Source: Chryseobacterium foetidum (GTDB lineage Bacteria; Bacteroidota; Bacteroidia; Flavobacteriales; Weeksellaceae). From it: DNA of 64,000 nucleotides. The stretch spans positions 744,001 to 808,000 of the forward strand of contig NZ_JAMXIA010000001.1 in the NCBI RefSeq assembly GCF_025457425.1, read 5' to 3'. This document shows, piece by piece, positions 34,879 through 43,142 of this stretch (the first letter of the stretch is position 1; every line of letters starts with the position of its first letter). The notes under the pieces were generated by a model that was not told the DNA's origin, made no database searches, and worked only from the letters and a program-made list of their open reading frames with translations. Made by a program: the position numbers and the translations under genes.

Positions 34879-35118
34879 TTAGTCTTCCTCTTCTTCGTCG
34901 TACTTAGCCAACTCTTCGTCGCACCATTTGAACGCAGCTTCAACTACTTTTGTAGCCTCATCTGCCATCGATTCTTCATCATCGCCTTCCAAATCGTCTA
35001 ACCACTCAACTTCCTCTTCTTCAACGTTCAGGATAAATCTTGGATACTCTGTATGAACCACGAATAAATCTTCTGGAAATTCCGAATTGTCTGCTAATAA
35101 AAACTTTGGTAATTTCAT
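34879..35118 (-). CDS. Small acidic protein
   Basis: 79 residues from the ATG at 35118 (MKLPKFLLADNSEFPEDLFV). It is strongly acidic in the second half (EEEEVEWLDDLEGDDEES) with a C-terminal helix, EAAFKWCDEELAKY. No leader or membrane segment is present. This compact acidic type is common in flavobacteria and its function is unknown. The start at 35145 is disfavoured because the first ten residues do not look like part of the protein. Confidence 0.75.
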   Translation of the reverse strand: MKLPKFLLADNSEFPEDLFVVHTEYPRFILNVEEEEVEWLDDLEGDDEESMADEATKVVEAAFKWCDEELAKYDEEEED

Positions 35119-35156
35119 TTTTTGTAATGTTTTAACTTTAATCAAAGATAATAAAA

Positions 35157-36440
35157 TTATTGAAACTTATTCTTTCTGAGCTTTATTTTTTCTAAAACTT
35201 TATGTTGTGTTAACGTTGTTTTCTTCAAGGTGTCTTCCACCTTGGAAGTGAGATCAATATCCGGATTTACAGTACTTATGAGTTCAGCAATCTGCACTTC
35301 ATCAAGTTTTTCAACATCTTTCACATAAAACAAAAGCTTTGTATTTTCAAGTTTTTCCTGTTTAAGAAACCGTGTGATTTCTTTTCGGTTTTCAAGGTAA
35401 TCTCCTTTAGATAACCATGTAAATAAAGCTCCTGAAATTAAACTTAAAAACCCCAACGCATAGGTTTTAACATTAAAAATCTCAAACAGCTTTTTGAAAT
35501 AAACCAACCAAACCGGAAATGAAAACGGTGCCAATAAACGATAATCCAGCGGCGTAATCCAGTAAAAATACTGTATAAAATATGAGCAAACTATACCGCA
35601 AACACCAATTAGCAAAAGAAATTTATCAGTTTCAGAAAGTCTTTTAGTAAAAAACAGATAAAGCATTAGCACAATATTCATAGCCCCAATTCCGTAAATG
35701 GCGACATTAATTTTTCCTCCACCAGGATCTGCTATATGAATGAAAGGATTAAAGGAAGTCGCAAGTCCCTGAAAAAATTCCGGAACTAATTTTGAAGTCG
35801 GATTGAGTCCGATTTCTAAGGCTTCATTGATGTAATTTGAATTAAAGTAATCTATAAACAAAAATTTATATACTATGATAAAAAGAAGACCAATAAATGC
35901 TGAAATAATAAAGGTTTTAGCATAATTTCTCTTGCAGAAAATCAATCCGAAAAGTCCGGTTCCTCCTACAAAAAACAAAGAACTGTATCTGATATTATAT
36001 AAAGCAATCAGCGATATTGACAGGTAAAAAATGGCTTTTCCGCCAGAAATTTCTCCGGTTATAATCTGATGAGCACAATAAAAAAACAGGAATACGAAAG
36101 GCAAAATCAAGGCTTCACTCATCGTAAAAGAAAAGATGGAAAGAAAACTGAAAATGGCTGAAATCAAAACCGATTCTTTAAAGAAAAATCTCTTTTTCCA
36201 AGCAAAAATGATGATAAAAAGGAAAGCCAAAATACCGACAATTTTACTTGCCCAAAATTCATCTGTTCCGAATAACGTAAAAAACTTAATGGATAAAGGA
36301 TATCCAAGCGGCGTAATCGTGTTATCCACTTCCGGCAAAACGTGGGCAAACCTCATGTATCGGATCGAATCCGGATTTACCCTACCCTTTTCGTTCAGTA
36401 AAAAACGCAAAATGGTCATCACTAAAGTAATGATGACCAT
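35157..36440 (-). CDS. Polytopic membrane protein, glycosyltransferase-C-like
   Basis: About 427 residues with 10 or more membrane helices. Soon after the first helix, NPDSIRYMRFAHVLP resembles the luminal acidic motif of GT-C enzymes, which use lipid-linked sugar donors. The last ~70 residues are soluble and charged. It may glycosylate a lipid or protein in the periplasm. The frame extends to a TTG at 36494, but a TAAATTTG -7 element at 36479-36486 supports the ATG at 36440. Confidence 0.72.
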   Translation of the reverse strand: MVIITLVMTILRFLLNEKGRVNPDSIRYMRFAHVLPEVDNTITPLGYPLSIKFFTLFGTDEFWASKIVGILAFLFIIIFAWKKRFFFKESVLISAIFSFLSIFSFTMSEALILPFVFLFFYCAHQIITGEISGGKAIFYLSISLIALYNIRYSSLFFVGGTGLFGLIFCKRNYAKTFIISAFIGLLFIIVYKFLFIDYFNSNYINEALEIGLNPTSKLVPEFFQGLATSFNPFIHIADPGGGKINVAIYGIGAMNIVLMLYLFFTKRLSETDKFLLLIGVCGIVCSYFIQYFYWITPLDYRLLAPFSFPVWLVYFKKLFEIFNVKTYALGFLSLISGALFTWLSKGDYLENRKEITRFLKQEKLENTKLLFYVKDVEKLDEVQIAELISTVNPDIDLTSKVEDTLKKTTLTQHKVLEKIKLRKNKFQ

Positions 36441-36478
36441 TGATATCTGAATGTTTCTTTCTTTAAAATTCAAGGATT

Positions 36479-36486
36479 CAAATTTA
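36479..36486 (-). promoter_or_regulatory. -7 element (TAAATTTG) of the glycosyltransferase-like gene
   Basis: The reverse strand reads TAAATTTG, 38 nt before the ATG at 36440. Confidence 0.45.
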
Positions 36487-36558
36487 AGATTCAAGATTTA
36501 AAATTTAAAATTCAATATTGAAGACTATTTTGACTTCCTACTTCCAGCACCCAGCTTC

Positions 36559-37455
36559 CTACTTTTTCGCAAACATCTTTGCTACTTTTTCAGCTTTTTT
36601 GCTTTCGGAATAATCATAGAAACCTTCACCGGATTTAACTCCTAATTTCCCTGCCATCACCATGTTCACCAACAATGGATTTGGGGCATATTTCGGATTT
36701 TTGAAGCCGTCGTACATTACATTTAAAATGGCCAGACAAACATCAAGACCAATAAAATCTGCCAACTGAAGCGGTCCCATCGGATGAGCCATTCCAAGCT
36801 TCATCACCGTATCAATTTCCTCAACACCCGCAACGCCGTTGTACAAAGTTTCGATGGATTCGTTGATCATTGGCATCAAAATTCTGTTCGCCACAAAACC
36901 CGGATAATCGTTCACTTCAACGGGAACTTTACCTAAAGTTTTGCTCATTTCGTAGATCGCATCGAAAGTTTCCTTTGAAGTAGAATATCCTTTGATGATT
37001 TCCACCAGTTTCATAATCGGAACCGGATTCATAAAGTGCATCCCGATTACTTTGTCTGCTCTTTTTGTAGCGGCAGCAATTTTAGTAATAGAAATAGATG
37101 AAGTGTTTGTAGATAAAATGCAGTTTTCAGGAGCAAATTCATCCATCTGAGCGAAGATTTTCAGTTTCAGATCCTGATTTTCCGTTGCAGCTTCCACTAC
37201 AAGATCCGCATCGGTTACAGCGTTCTTCAACTCTGTAAAAGTTGAAATATTTCCTAAAGTTTCAGCTTTTTGGTCTTCTGTAAGGTTTCCTTTTGCAATA
37301 ATTCTGTCAAGATTGGTGGTTATCGTTTTTAAACCTTTATCTAAAGCATCCTGAGAAATATCTACAAGATTTACTTTAAAACCGCTTTGTGCGAAAGTGT
37401 GTGCAATCCCATTTCCCATGGTTCCTGCGCCGATAACTACAATGTTTTTGATCAT
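36559..37455 (-). CDS. hbd: 3-hydroxybutyryl-CoA dehydrogenase
   Basis: 298 residues. The NAD-binding GAGTMGNGIAHTFAQSG is at the start, the catalytic region NTSSISITKIA follows, and the catalytic His is in MHFMNPVPIMKLVEII with Asn in VNDYPGFVANRIL. The C-terminal domain has GMAHPMGPLQLADFIGLDV. It oxidises or reduces 3-hydroxyacyl-CoA in fatty acid or butanoate metabolism. The start overlaps the upstream gene's stop as ATGA, so translation is probably coupled. Confidence 0.95.
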   Translation of the reverse strand: MIKNIVVIGAGTMGNGIAHTFAQSGFKVNLVDISQDALDKGLKTITTNLDRIIAKGNLTEDQKAETLGNISTFTELKNAVTDADLVVEAATENQDLKLKIFAQMDEFAPENCILSTNTSSISITKIAAATKRADKVIGMHFMNPVPIMKLVEIIKGYSTSKETFDAIYEMSKTLGKVPVEVNDYPGFVANRILMPMINESIETLYNGVAGVEEIDTVMKLGMAHPMGPLQLADFIGLDVCLAILNVMYDGFKNPKYAPNPLLVNMVMAGKLGVKSGEGFYDYSESKKAEKVAKMFAKK

Positions 37456-37883
37456 TTTATTTTCTGTTTTGTTAATTCTGTTTTGTTTAAAGTAGTGTTG
37501 GGTAAAGCTGATAAAGCACTTTTCGAAACCATCGAGGTTCCCATGAAATCTACTGTTCCATCGCTTCCTCCTTTTGAATTATTCTGTGCATTAATTGCAG
37601 CTTCAAGACCCGAAATAAATTTTCTTCTGTTTGATTTTGACAGGGCATCAATTCCTACAAAAAGTTTGAATTCACCTTCTCTTCCCAAACCGGTCTGCTT
37701 ATAGATTTCAACGGTTTTACTTTTATTTTTACCCTGAAATTTCTGGATATAATCTCGCACAGGCTTTTCTGAAGGCGGCCCGCAGCAGATGCTGTTGTAG
37801 CTGATCTGATAGAAGTTTTCGCTCTTCTGTGCAAAGAAAATTGCAGAAGTGAAAATCCCGAATATTAATAATACTTTTTTCAT
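37452..37883 (-). CDS. Secreted hypothetical protein
   Basis: 143 residues from the ATG at 37883. A Sec signal peptide (MKKVLLIFGIFTSAIFFAQ) precedes a region with YNSICCGPPSEKPVRDYI and a charged helical part. No family was recognised. It sits between the beta-lactamase (31 bp upstream) and hbd (4-bp overlap) and is likely on one message with both. The CC pair could be a disulfide or a metal ligand. Confidence 0.75.
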   Translation of the reverse strand: MKKVLLIFGIFTSAIFFAQKSENFYQISYNSICCGPPSEKPVRDYIQKFQGKNKSKTVEIYKQTGLGREGEFKLFVGIDALSKSNRRKFISGLEAAINAQNNSKGGSDGTVDFMGTSMVSKSALSALPNTTLNKTELTKQKIK

Positions 37884-37914
37884 TTTTGAAGTTTTTAAAA
37901 TTAAGCTTAAATTT

Positions 37915-38793
37915 TTATTTATTAAAATAATCCCAGACAACTTTAGAAATATCTGAAATCATTTTACAGTTGACCTCACTGCTTTCTGTTGAGTTGCTGA
38001 CGAATACAGCTATTGCATAATGTTTGCCATTGGGTAAAGTGACGATGGCAATCTCATTTTCAGCGCCTGTAAGACCGGCATTATTCTTTCCTGAAGCTCC
38101 CGTTTTCCTTGCTACGGGCGTGTTTTTGGGAAGCTGATCGATCAGTTTATTTTTTCCTGTGGAAGTTGAGAGCATTACTTTCATCAGATAATCTGTCGAT
38201 TTTTCAGAAAGAAGTTTATCGTCGTAGAGTTTTTTTAAAGCATCCACCGCGGCGTTTGTGGTGGAATAATTTTTATACTGCACATTCCAGTCTTTGTGCA
38301 TTTCTGCCTCGCCTGAAATAATCTGAAAGTTCTTTACATTTTTAGAATCGAAAAACTGCTGTACTGTTTTTGGTCCGCTCAAAAGTCCGAGCAAGATATC
38401 GCAACCGCTGTTATCGCTTTGTGCCACGGTAAGCTCAACAATTTCACTCAAAGGAACTTCTACTCCACCATTTGGATATTTATCACGCAAAGGCGACCAT
38501 GTGTTTTGCATTAAATTATCCTTGGTCAGTAAAACTTTCTGATCGAGAGACAGTTTTCCTTTATCAACATAATCCAAAACCGCTGCAGCGATGTGAAATT
38601 TGAAAACACTCTGCATCGGCAGTTTTTTTTCCGCGTTTTTGCTATATTTAAAACCATTTTCAAATCCCAAAACAGAAATTCCGACTGTTGCTTTTTTATC
38701 TTTTACGATTGCATTTATTTTCTTGTCTAAAACCGATTGCTGTGCACAGAAAAATGCAGAAATCAGGAGGAATAGTAAGCTTATTTTTTTCAT
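37915..38793 (-). CDS. Class A beta-lactamase (CIA/CGA-like, chromosomal)
   Basis: 292 residues from the ATG at 38793, with a Sec leader ending FFCAQ. The active-site Ser62-x-x-Lys65 is in MQSVFKF, SDN is at residues 126-128, the omega-loop Glu is in GEAEMHKDWN, and KTG is in ARKTGASG. The overall pattern is that of the extended-spectrum class A enzymes found on chromosomes of Chryseobacterium (CIA/CGA type). It would act in the periplasm on penicillins and cephalosporins. An upstream Met at 38841 is not needed. Confidence 0.9.
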   Translation of the reverse strand: MKKISLLFLLISAFFCAQQSVLDKKINAIVKDKKATVGISVLGFENGFKYSKNAEKKLPMQSVFKFHIAAAVLDYVDKGKLSLDQKVLLTKDNLMQNTWSPLRDKYPNGGVEVPLSEIVELTVAQSDNSGCDILLGLLSGPKTVQQFFDSKNVKNFQIISGEAEMHKDWNVQYKNYSTTNAAVDALKKLYDDKLLSEKSTDYLMKVMLSTSTGKNKLIDQLPKNTPVARKTGASGKNNAGLTGAENEIAIVTLPNGKHYAIAVFVSNSTESSEVNCKMISDISKVVWDYFNK

Positions 38794-38872
38794 ATAAAGT
38801 CGTGTTGTTTTTTTCTTAATTGGATTGTGTTTCATATTCAACAGATTGCTTCGTTCCTCGCAATGATGTTAA

Positions 38873-39835
38873 CTACGAAATCAATTCCATAATCTCCAAA
38901 GCCACTTTCAAAGCTTCAGTCCCATCTTCCAAAGAAACTTCTACATTTTTCTCCTGAAGAATGGCATCTGCAAACGAATTCAATTCATCCAAAATGGCAT
39001 TATTCGCCTGAATATTAGGATATTCAAATAAAATCTGATTCTTTTCACCTTCAGCATTTTCAATAATCATATCGAAAGGTGTTGGGTTTTCCGGCGCTTC
39101 TTTCATTCGGATAACTTCGGCCTTTTTTTCCAAGAAATCTACAGAAATATAAGCATCTTTCTGGAAAAAACGGCTTTTTCGCATGGCTTTCATTGAAATT
39201 CTGGAAGTCGTTAAATTGGCAACACAACCGTTTTCAAATTCAATTCTCGCATTTGTAATATCTGGACTTTTACTCACCACACAGACACCGCTTGCGTGAA
39301 TATTTTTCACTTTGGATTTCACCACACTCAACAAAATATCAAGATCGTGAATCATTAAATCCAAAACTACAGAAACATCGGTTCCACGCGGATTAAACTC
39401 TGCCAAACGGTGAATTTCAATAAACATCGGATCCTGAATATAATCTTTCGCACCAATGAACGCAGGATTATATCTTTCAACATGTCCAACCTGTGCTTTG
39501 ATCCCGTTCTCACGGCATTTTCTCACGATTTCTTCGGCCTGTTCCAACGTTTGAGTCACCGGTTTTTCAATGAAGAAATGAAGTCCTTTTTCAATTGCTT
39601 TTAAAGCATAATCGTAATGATAAAGCGTCGGCGTCACAATGTCCAGCATCTCAATCTGATCCAGCAACTCATCAAAATTTTCAAAATATCTGTACCCGAA
39701 TTCGGCTTCAAGTTTTCTGCCGTTTTCTGCATCCTTATCGTGAAAACCAACAAATTCATATTTATCTGACTGATTAAGAAGCCTCAAATGGATTTTTCCC
39801 AAATGACCTGCACCTACCAAACCTGCTTTTAACAT
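38873..39835 (-). CDS. Gfo/Idh/MocA-family oxidoreductase
   Basis: 320 residues. The N-terminal Rossmann fold has GLVGAGHLGKIHLRLL, the EKP signature is in FFIEKPVTQT near residue 92, and the C-terminal domain starts about residue 120 with a conserved HVERYNPAF. The pattern matches nucleotide-sugar or sugar dehydrogenases of this family. No direct operon partner is certain; the gap to the beta-lactamase is 79 bp. Confidence 0.9.
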   Translation of the reverse strand: MLKAGLVGAGHLGKIHLRLLNQSDKYEFVGFHDKDAENGRKLEAEFGYRYFENFDELLDQIEMLDIVTPTLYHYDYALKAIEKGLHFFIEKPVTQTLEQAEEIVRKCRENGIKAQVGHVERYNPAFIGAKDYIQDPMFIEIHRLAEFNPRGTDVSVVLDLMIHDLDILLSVVKSKVKNIHASGVCVVSKSPDITNARIEFENGCVANLTTSRISMKAMRKSRFFQKDAYISVDFLEKKAEVIRMKEAPENPTPFDMIIENAEGEKNQILFEYPNIQANNAILDELNSFADAILQEKNVEVSLEDGTEALKVALEIMELIS

Positions 39836-39867
39836 AGCTGTATTAAATTTTTGTAAATATAAAGCTT

Positions 39868-39975
39868 AATTTGAAATTTGAGGTTTGAAAATTTGAGATT
39901 CGGGGTGCGGGGTGCGAGGTTCGGGATGCGAGATGCGAGATGCGGGGTTTGAGATTCGGGATTTGTTGTTCGGGG
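39868..39975. repeat. GAGATTT/GGGATGC heptamer repeats
   Basis: Many imperfect heptamers (TTTGAGG, TTCGGGG, TGCGGGG, TGCGAGA) lie upstream of the oxidoreductase gene. Related phrases continue at 40066-40183. Confidence 0.7.
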
Positions 39976-40189
39976 GTTTATTTAATTTTAATATTTGATG
40001 GTTATGTAGATTTTTTGAAAATTGAATCATGGAAAGTATTGGTTTAATTTTTATTATATCACGGTAAGATTTCAAATCTCAAACTTCAAATTTCAAATTG
40101 AAAATTGTATCATGAAAAGTATTGGTTTAATTTTAATAAAATCACGGCAAAATTTCAAATCTCAAACTTCAAATCTCAAATCAATTCCT

Positions 40190-40197
40190 TATTTTTG
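40190..40197 (+). promoter_or_regulatory. -7 element (TATTTTTG) four bases from a start codon
   Basis: Consensus TAnnTTTG, ending 4 nt before the ATG at 40202. This matches the arrangement at 11903 and suggests a leaderless message. Confidence 0.55.
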
Positions 40198-40201
40198 CTC
40201 T

Positions 40202-40852
40202 ATGCAGGATTCATTTGTACATAAGGGAAAGAGAAGGAATTTGGTAGATTATCTCAGACGCAGCATCGGGATTTCTGATGAAAATGTTCTCGCTGCCATC
40301 AATCACGTTCCCAGACATCTTTTTATTGAAAGTATTTTTGAAGATTACGCCTACGAAGACCGCGCTTTTCCTATCGCTGCACACCAGACGATTTCGCATC
40401 CTTCCACGGTAGCAGAGCAGTCTGAACTTCTGGAGGTAAAGGAAGGAGAAAAAGTTCTGGAAATCGGAACCGGTTGCGGTTACCAGACTGCAGTTTTAAT
40501 CGCTATGAAAGCCTTGGTTTACACCGTTGAAAGACAGAAAGATCTTTTTGATTTTTCTAAAAAGAAACTGAGGGAAATGAATCTCTACCCTAAATTTCAA
40601 AGTTTCGGAGATGGTTTTGCCGGACTACCGACTTTTGCTCCTTTCGACAAAATTATCGTGACTTGCGGCGCTTCAGTTTTGCCTACGGAATTATTGAAAC
40701 AGCTGAAAGTGGGTGGCAAAATGGTGATTCCGTTGGGGCCGACCGATCAGCAGGTTTTGTACAGATTTACCAAAATTTCTCCCACGGAATTTGAAAAAGA
40801 AGAATTCGGTGCCTATAAATTTGTTCCGATGCTGAATAATACCAATCAATAA
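40202..40852 (+). CDS. Protein-L-isoaspartate O-methyltransferase-like protein
   Basis: 216 residues from the ATG at 40202. ISHPSTVAEQSELL and VLEIGTGCGYQTAVLIAM (motif I, S-adenosylmethionine binding) are characteristic, followed by VYTVERQKDLF and DKIIVTCGAS. It methylates isoaspartyl residues for repair of aged proteins, if the assignment holds. Possible earlier starts at 40022 or within the repeat region are not supported, because those codons come from heptamer repeats. Confidence 0.88.
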   Translation: MQDSFVHKGKRRNLVDYLRRSIGISDENVLAAINHVPRHLFIESIFEDYAYEDRAFPIAAHQTISHPSTVAEQSELLEVKEGEKVLEIGTGCGYQTAVLIAMKALVYTVERQKDLFDFSKKKLREMNLYPKFQSFGDGFAGLPTFAPFDKIIVTCGASVLPTELLKQLKVGGKMVIPLGPTDQQVLYRFTKISPTEFEKEEFGAYKFVPMLNNTNQ

Positions 40853-40854
40853 AT

Positions 40855-41253
40855 ATGATTAATCCTGATATTCTTGATTACATTGAAAAACAGTCAGGTT
40901 CAGACAAAGAAATCTGCGATATACTTTCAAAAATAATTGATGCGGAACTGAATGATGCAGAAAATAAAATCTGGCATTCTCATCCCGTTTGGTTTCTGGA
41001 GGAAAATCCGATTGTAGGTTTCAGCAGACAGAAAAAAGGAATCCGTCTGATGTTTTGGAGCGGAAAATCTTTTCAGGAAGAAAAACTGAATGTAGAAGGC
41101 GATAAATTTCAGGATGCTTCAATATTTTTCAATGATAAAACTGAGATTAACGAAGTTGATTTGAAGCGATGGCTTAAAAAATCTGTAGAAATACAGTGGG
41201 ACTATAAAAATTTAGTTAAAAGAAAGGGCGAATTGATTAAACTTAAGGGCTAA
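40855..41253 (+). CDS. DUF1801-like protein
   Basis: 132 residues. DILDYIEKQSGSDKEICDIL opens the protein, KIWHSHPVWFLEENPIVGF and KKGIRLMFWSGKSF lie in the centre, and a charged C-terminus follows. This matches the DUF1801/YdhG-like fold, whose role is unknown. It starts 2 bp after the methyltransferase stop, so both are co-transcribed. A terminator hairpin lies before the next gene. Confidence 0.82.
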   Translation: MINPDILDYIEKQSGSDKEICDILSKIIDAELNDAENKIWHSHPVWFLEENPIVGFSRQKKGIRLMFWSGKSFQEEKLNVEGDKFQDASIFFNDKTEINEVDLKRWLKKSVEIQWDYKNLVKRKGELIKLKG

Positions 41254-41322
41254 ATTTCCGGCGTTCGGAATGATAATTGAATTTAAAAGTACTTTAAAAA
41301 CAATTTAAATTAACACTAACAC

Positions 41323-41351
41323 ACCTCATTTTTATATAGTGAGGTTTTTTA
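41323..41351 (+). terminator. Terminator after the DUF1801 gene
   Basis: The stem ACCTCA (41323-41328) pairs with TGAGGT (41340-41345), followed by a T run. Confidence 0.7.
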
Positions 41352-41373
41352 TTTGAATAAAAAGATAGATCTT

Positions 41374-42345
41374 ATGAAAGTATTTGTAAACAAAAGAATT
41401 CCGGAAGTTGGAATGAAGATAATGAAAGAAAATGGTCTTGATGTTTTCGTCCCTGAAAACGACAATCTTTCCCATGAAGAATGGCTGAAATATTGTCAGG
41501 AAAGTGATCTGATTCTGAATGTGGGTTTTCATAAATTCGATAAAGATTTTTTCGAACAATGCCCAAACTTAAAAGCTATTGCTCTTTTTTCAGTAGGTTT
41601 TGATCACGTTGATATTAAAGAAGCTACATCAAGAAAAATTCCTGTTGGAAACACACCGGATGTTTTAAGTGCAGCAACGGCAGATACTGCGTTTCTTTTA
41701 ATGCAATCGGTAGCACGCAGATCAAGCTTTTATTTTGAAAGAGTAAAAAACGGCGAGTGGGGAGATTTCGATCCTCTTTTTGCACTGGGTCAGGAACTTA
41801 CAGGGAAAACTTTGGGAATTTTCGGTTTGGGAAGAATTGGTTTTGAAATGGCTAAAAAAGCGAAATATGCTTTCGGAATGAATATCATTTACCATAACAG
41901 AAATCACAACGAAGAAGCGGAAAAAGAGCTCGATGCTAAATACGTTTCGTTTGATGAACTGGTGGCTCAGTCTGATGTGCTGTCCATCCATGCAAATTTC
42001 AAACCTGAACAAAGCGAACTTTTTAATGCTGAAGTTTTTAAAAACATGAAGCCTAATGCAATTTTTATCAATACAGCGAGAGGAGGATTTCAGAATGAGC
42101 ACGATTTGTACGAAGCCCTGATCAACAAAGAAATCTGGGGAGCCGGTTTGGATGTCACCAATCCAGAACCCATGAATAAAGAAAATCTTTTGCTCGGCCT
42201 ATCCACCGTCTGTGTACTCCCACACATCGGTTCGGCAACCGAAGAAGCCCGAAACGGAATGGCAAAAATGGCCGCCGAAAATCTGGTCGCCATCTCAAAA
42301 GGAGAAAAAATGCCAACCTGTGCGAATGAGGAAGTGTACGGGTGA
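41374..42345 (+). CDS. D-2-hydroxyacid dehydrogenase (glyoxylate reductase-like)
   Basis: 323 residues from the ATG at 41374. The cofactor motif is GIFGLGRIGFEMA. The catalytic Arg lies in INTARGGFQ, Glu in NPEPMNKENL and His in LPHIGSATEEARNG. It is NAD(P)H dependent and likely reduces glyoxylate, hydroxypyruvate or a similar 2-keto acid. A TTG at 41353 was rejected in favour of this ATG. The stop TGA is the start of a GAGATTT tandem array. Confidence 0.88.
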   Translation: MKVFVNKRIPEVGMKIMKENGLDVFVPENDNLSHEEWLKYCQESDLILNVGFHKFDKDFFEQCPNLKAIALFSVGFDHVDIKEATSRKIPVGNTPDVLSAATADTAFLLMQSVARRSSFYFERVKNGEWGDFDPLFALGQELTGKTLGIFGLGRIGFEMAKKAKYAFGMNIIYHNRNHNEEAEKELDAKYVSFDELVAQSDVLSIHANFKPEQSELFNAEVFKNMKPNAIFINTARGGFQNEHDLYEALINKEIWGAGLDVTNPEPMNKENLLLGLSTVCVLPHIGSATEEARNGMAKMAAENLVAISKGEKMPTCANEEVYG

Positions 42346-42400
42346 GATTTGAGATTTGAGATTTGAGATTTGAGATTTGAGATTTGAGATTTGAGATTTA
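42344..42400. repeat. GAGATTT heptamer tandem array
   Basis: Eight perfect or near-perfect GAGATTT units begin at the stop codon of the preceding gene. The gap continues to 42576 with decayed related phrases and no gene. Confidence 0.85.
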
Positions 42401-42576
42401 TCAACAACTTTTTTCTCAAGCACTTATTGTGTGAAGCAAAAACTTGAACATATTAAACTTGGATCATTTTACTTTCCCTGACTCTTAATCCTACTTGCCT
42501 CTTTCTACTTTTTACTTGGCTCTTTCATAATTGGACTCATTTTTGTCTTATCCGAAACATCACAAAAAATAATATT

Positions 42577-42942
42577 ATGATTACAGAAGACAATGCCGCA
42601 GAGCAAGAAAGAAAGCTGGATGAGATGGATTACAATCCGGGTGAAGATATTTTCAACAGGGAAGAGCACATCCCTTTGGATGGAGACGGAAACCCAATTT
42701 TAAATCCCGGCCATGTAAATGATGGAATGCCTTACGGACTGGATATTCCGGGAGCGGAAGATGACGACAATTTTGAACAGATTACCGATCAGTTACCCGC
42801 AGAAGAAGACGATGTTTACAATATCGCTGATGATGAAGAAGACCAGTTTGAAGACGAAGATGATCTGATCGATGACATGGAAAATGAAGAGGAGGATGAG
42901 AATTATGAAAACGAAGATAGGGAAGATGATATTGATAATTAA
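42577..42942 (+). CDS. Highly acidic hypothetical protein
   Basis: 121 residues. The first half is ordered (MDYNPGEDIFNREEHIPLDG; GHVNDGMPYGLDIPGAEDDD), and the second half is almost all Asp/Glu (DDEEDQFEDEDDLIDDMENE). No leader is present. The family was not recognised, but such acidic proteins are common in flavobacteria. A terminator follows at 42981-43006. Confidence 0.78.
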   Translation: MITEDNAAEQERKLDEMDYNPGEDIFNREEHIPLDGDGNPILNPGHVNDGMPYGLDIPGAEDDDNFEQITDQLPAEEDDVYNIADDEEDQFEDEDDLIDDMENEEEDENYENEDREDDIDN

Positions 42943-42980
42943 ATCAATATAAAATTACAAATTCTACATAAGCAAAAACA

Positions 42981-43006
42981 AAGGCTGTCTCAATAGGGAC
43001 AGCTTT
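42981..43006 (+). terminator. Terminator
   Basis: GCTGTC (42984-42989) pairs with GACAGC (42998-43003), flanked by an A tract and followed by TTTT. Confidence 0.65.
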
Positions 43007-43078
43007 TCTTATGTTAATTCATTTTTAAATAATTATAAATAAATATTTATGAATATGGTATTAATATTTTAAAAGTTA

Positions 43079-43086
43079 TAAATTTG
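43079..43086 (+). promoter_or_regulatory. -7 element (TAAATTTG) of the type IX surface protein gene
   Basis: Consensus TAnnTTTG in a very AT-rich region, 56 nt before the ATG at 43143. Confidence 0.5.
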
Positions 43087-43142
43087 CAAAATATTTAAAC
43101 ATAACCAAGTTTAATTAGAAAATAACTAAATATTTATTTTTA

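Noticed and set aside
39866..40075. Short open frame on the minus strand rich in Ser-Arg-Ile-Ser
   Set aside because: It is translated from heptamer repeats and lacks a plausible promoter or a conserved composition.
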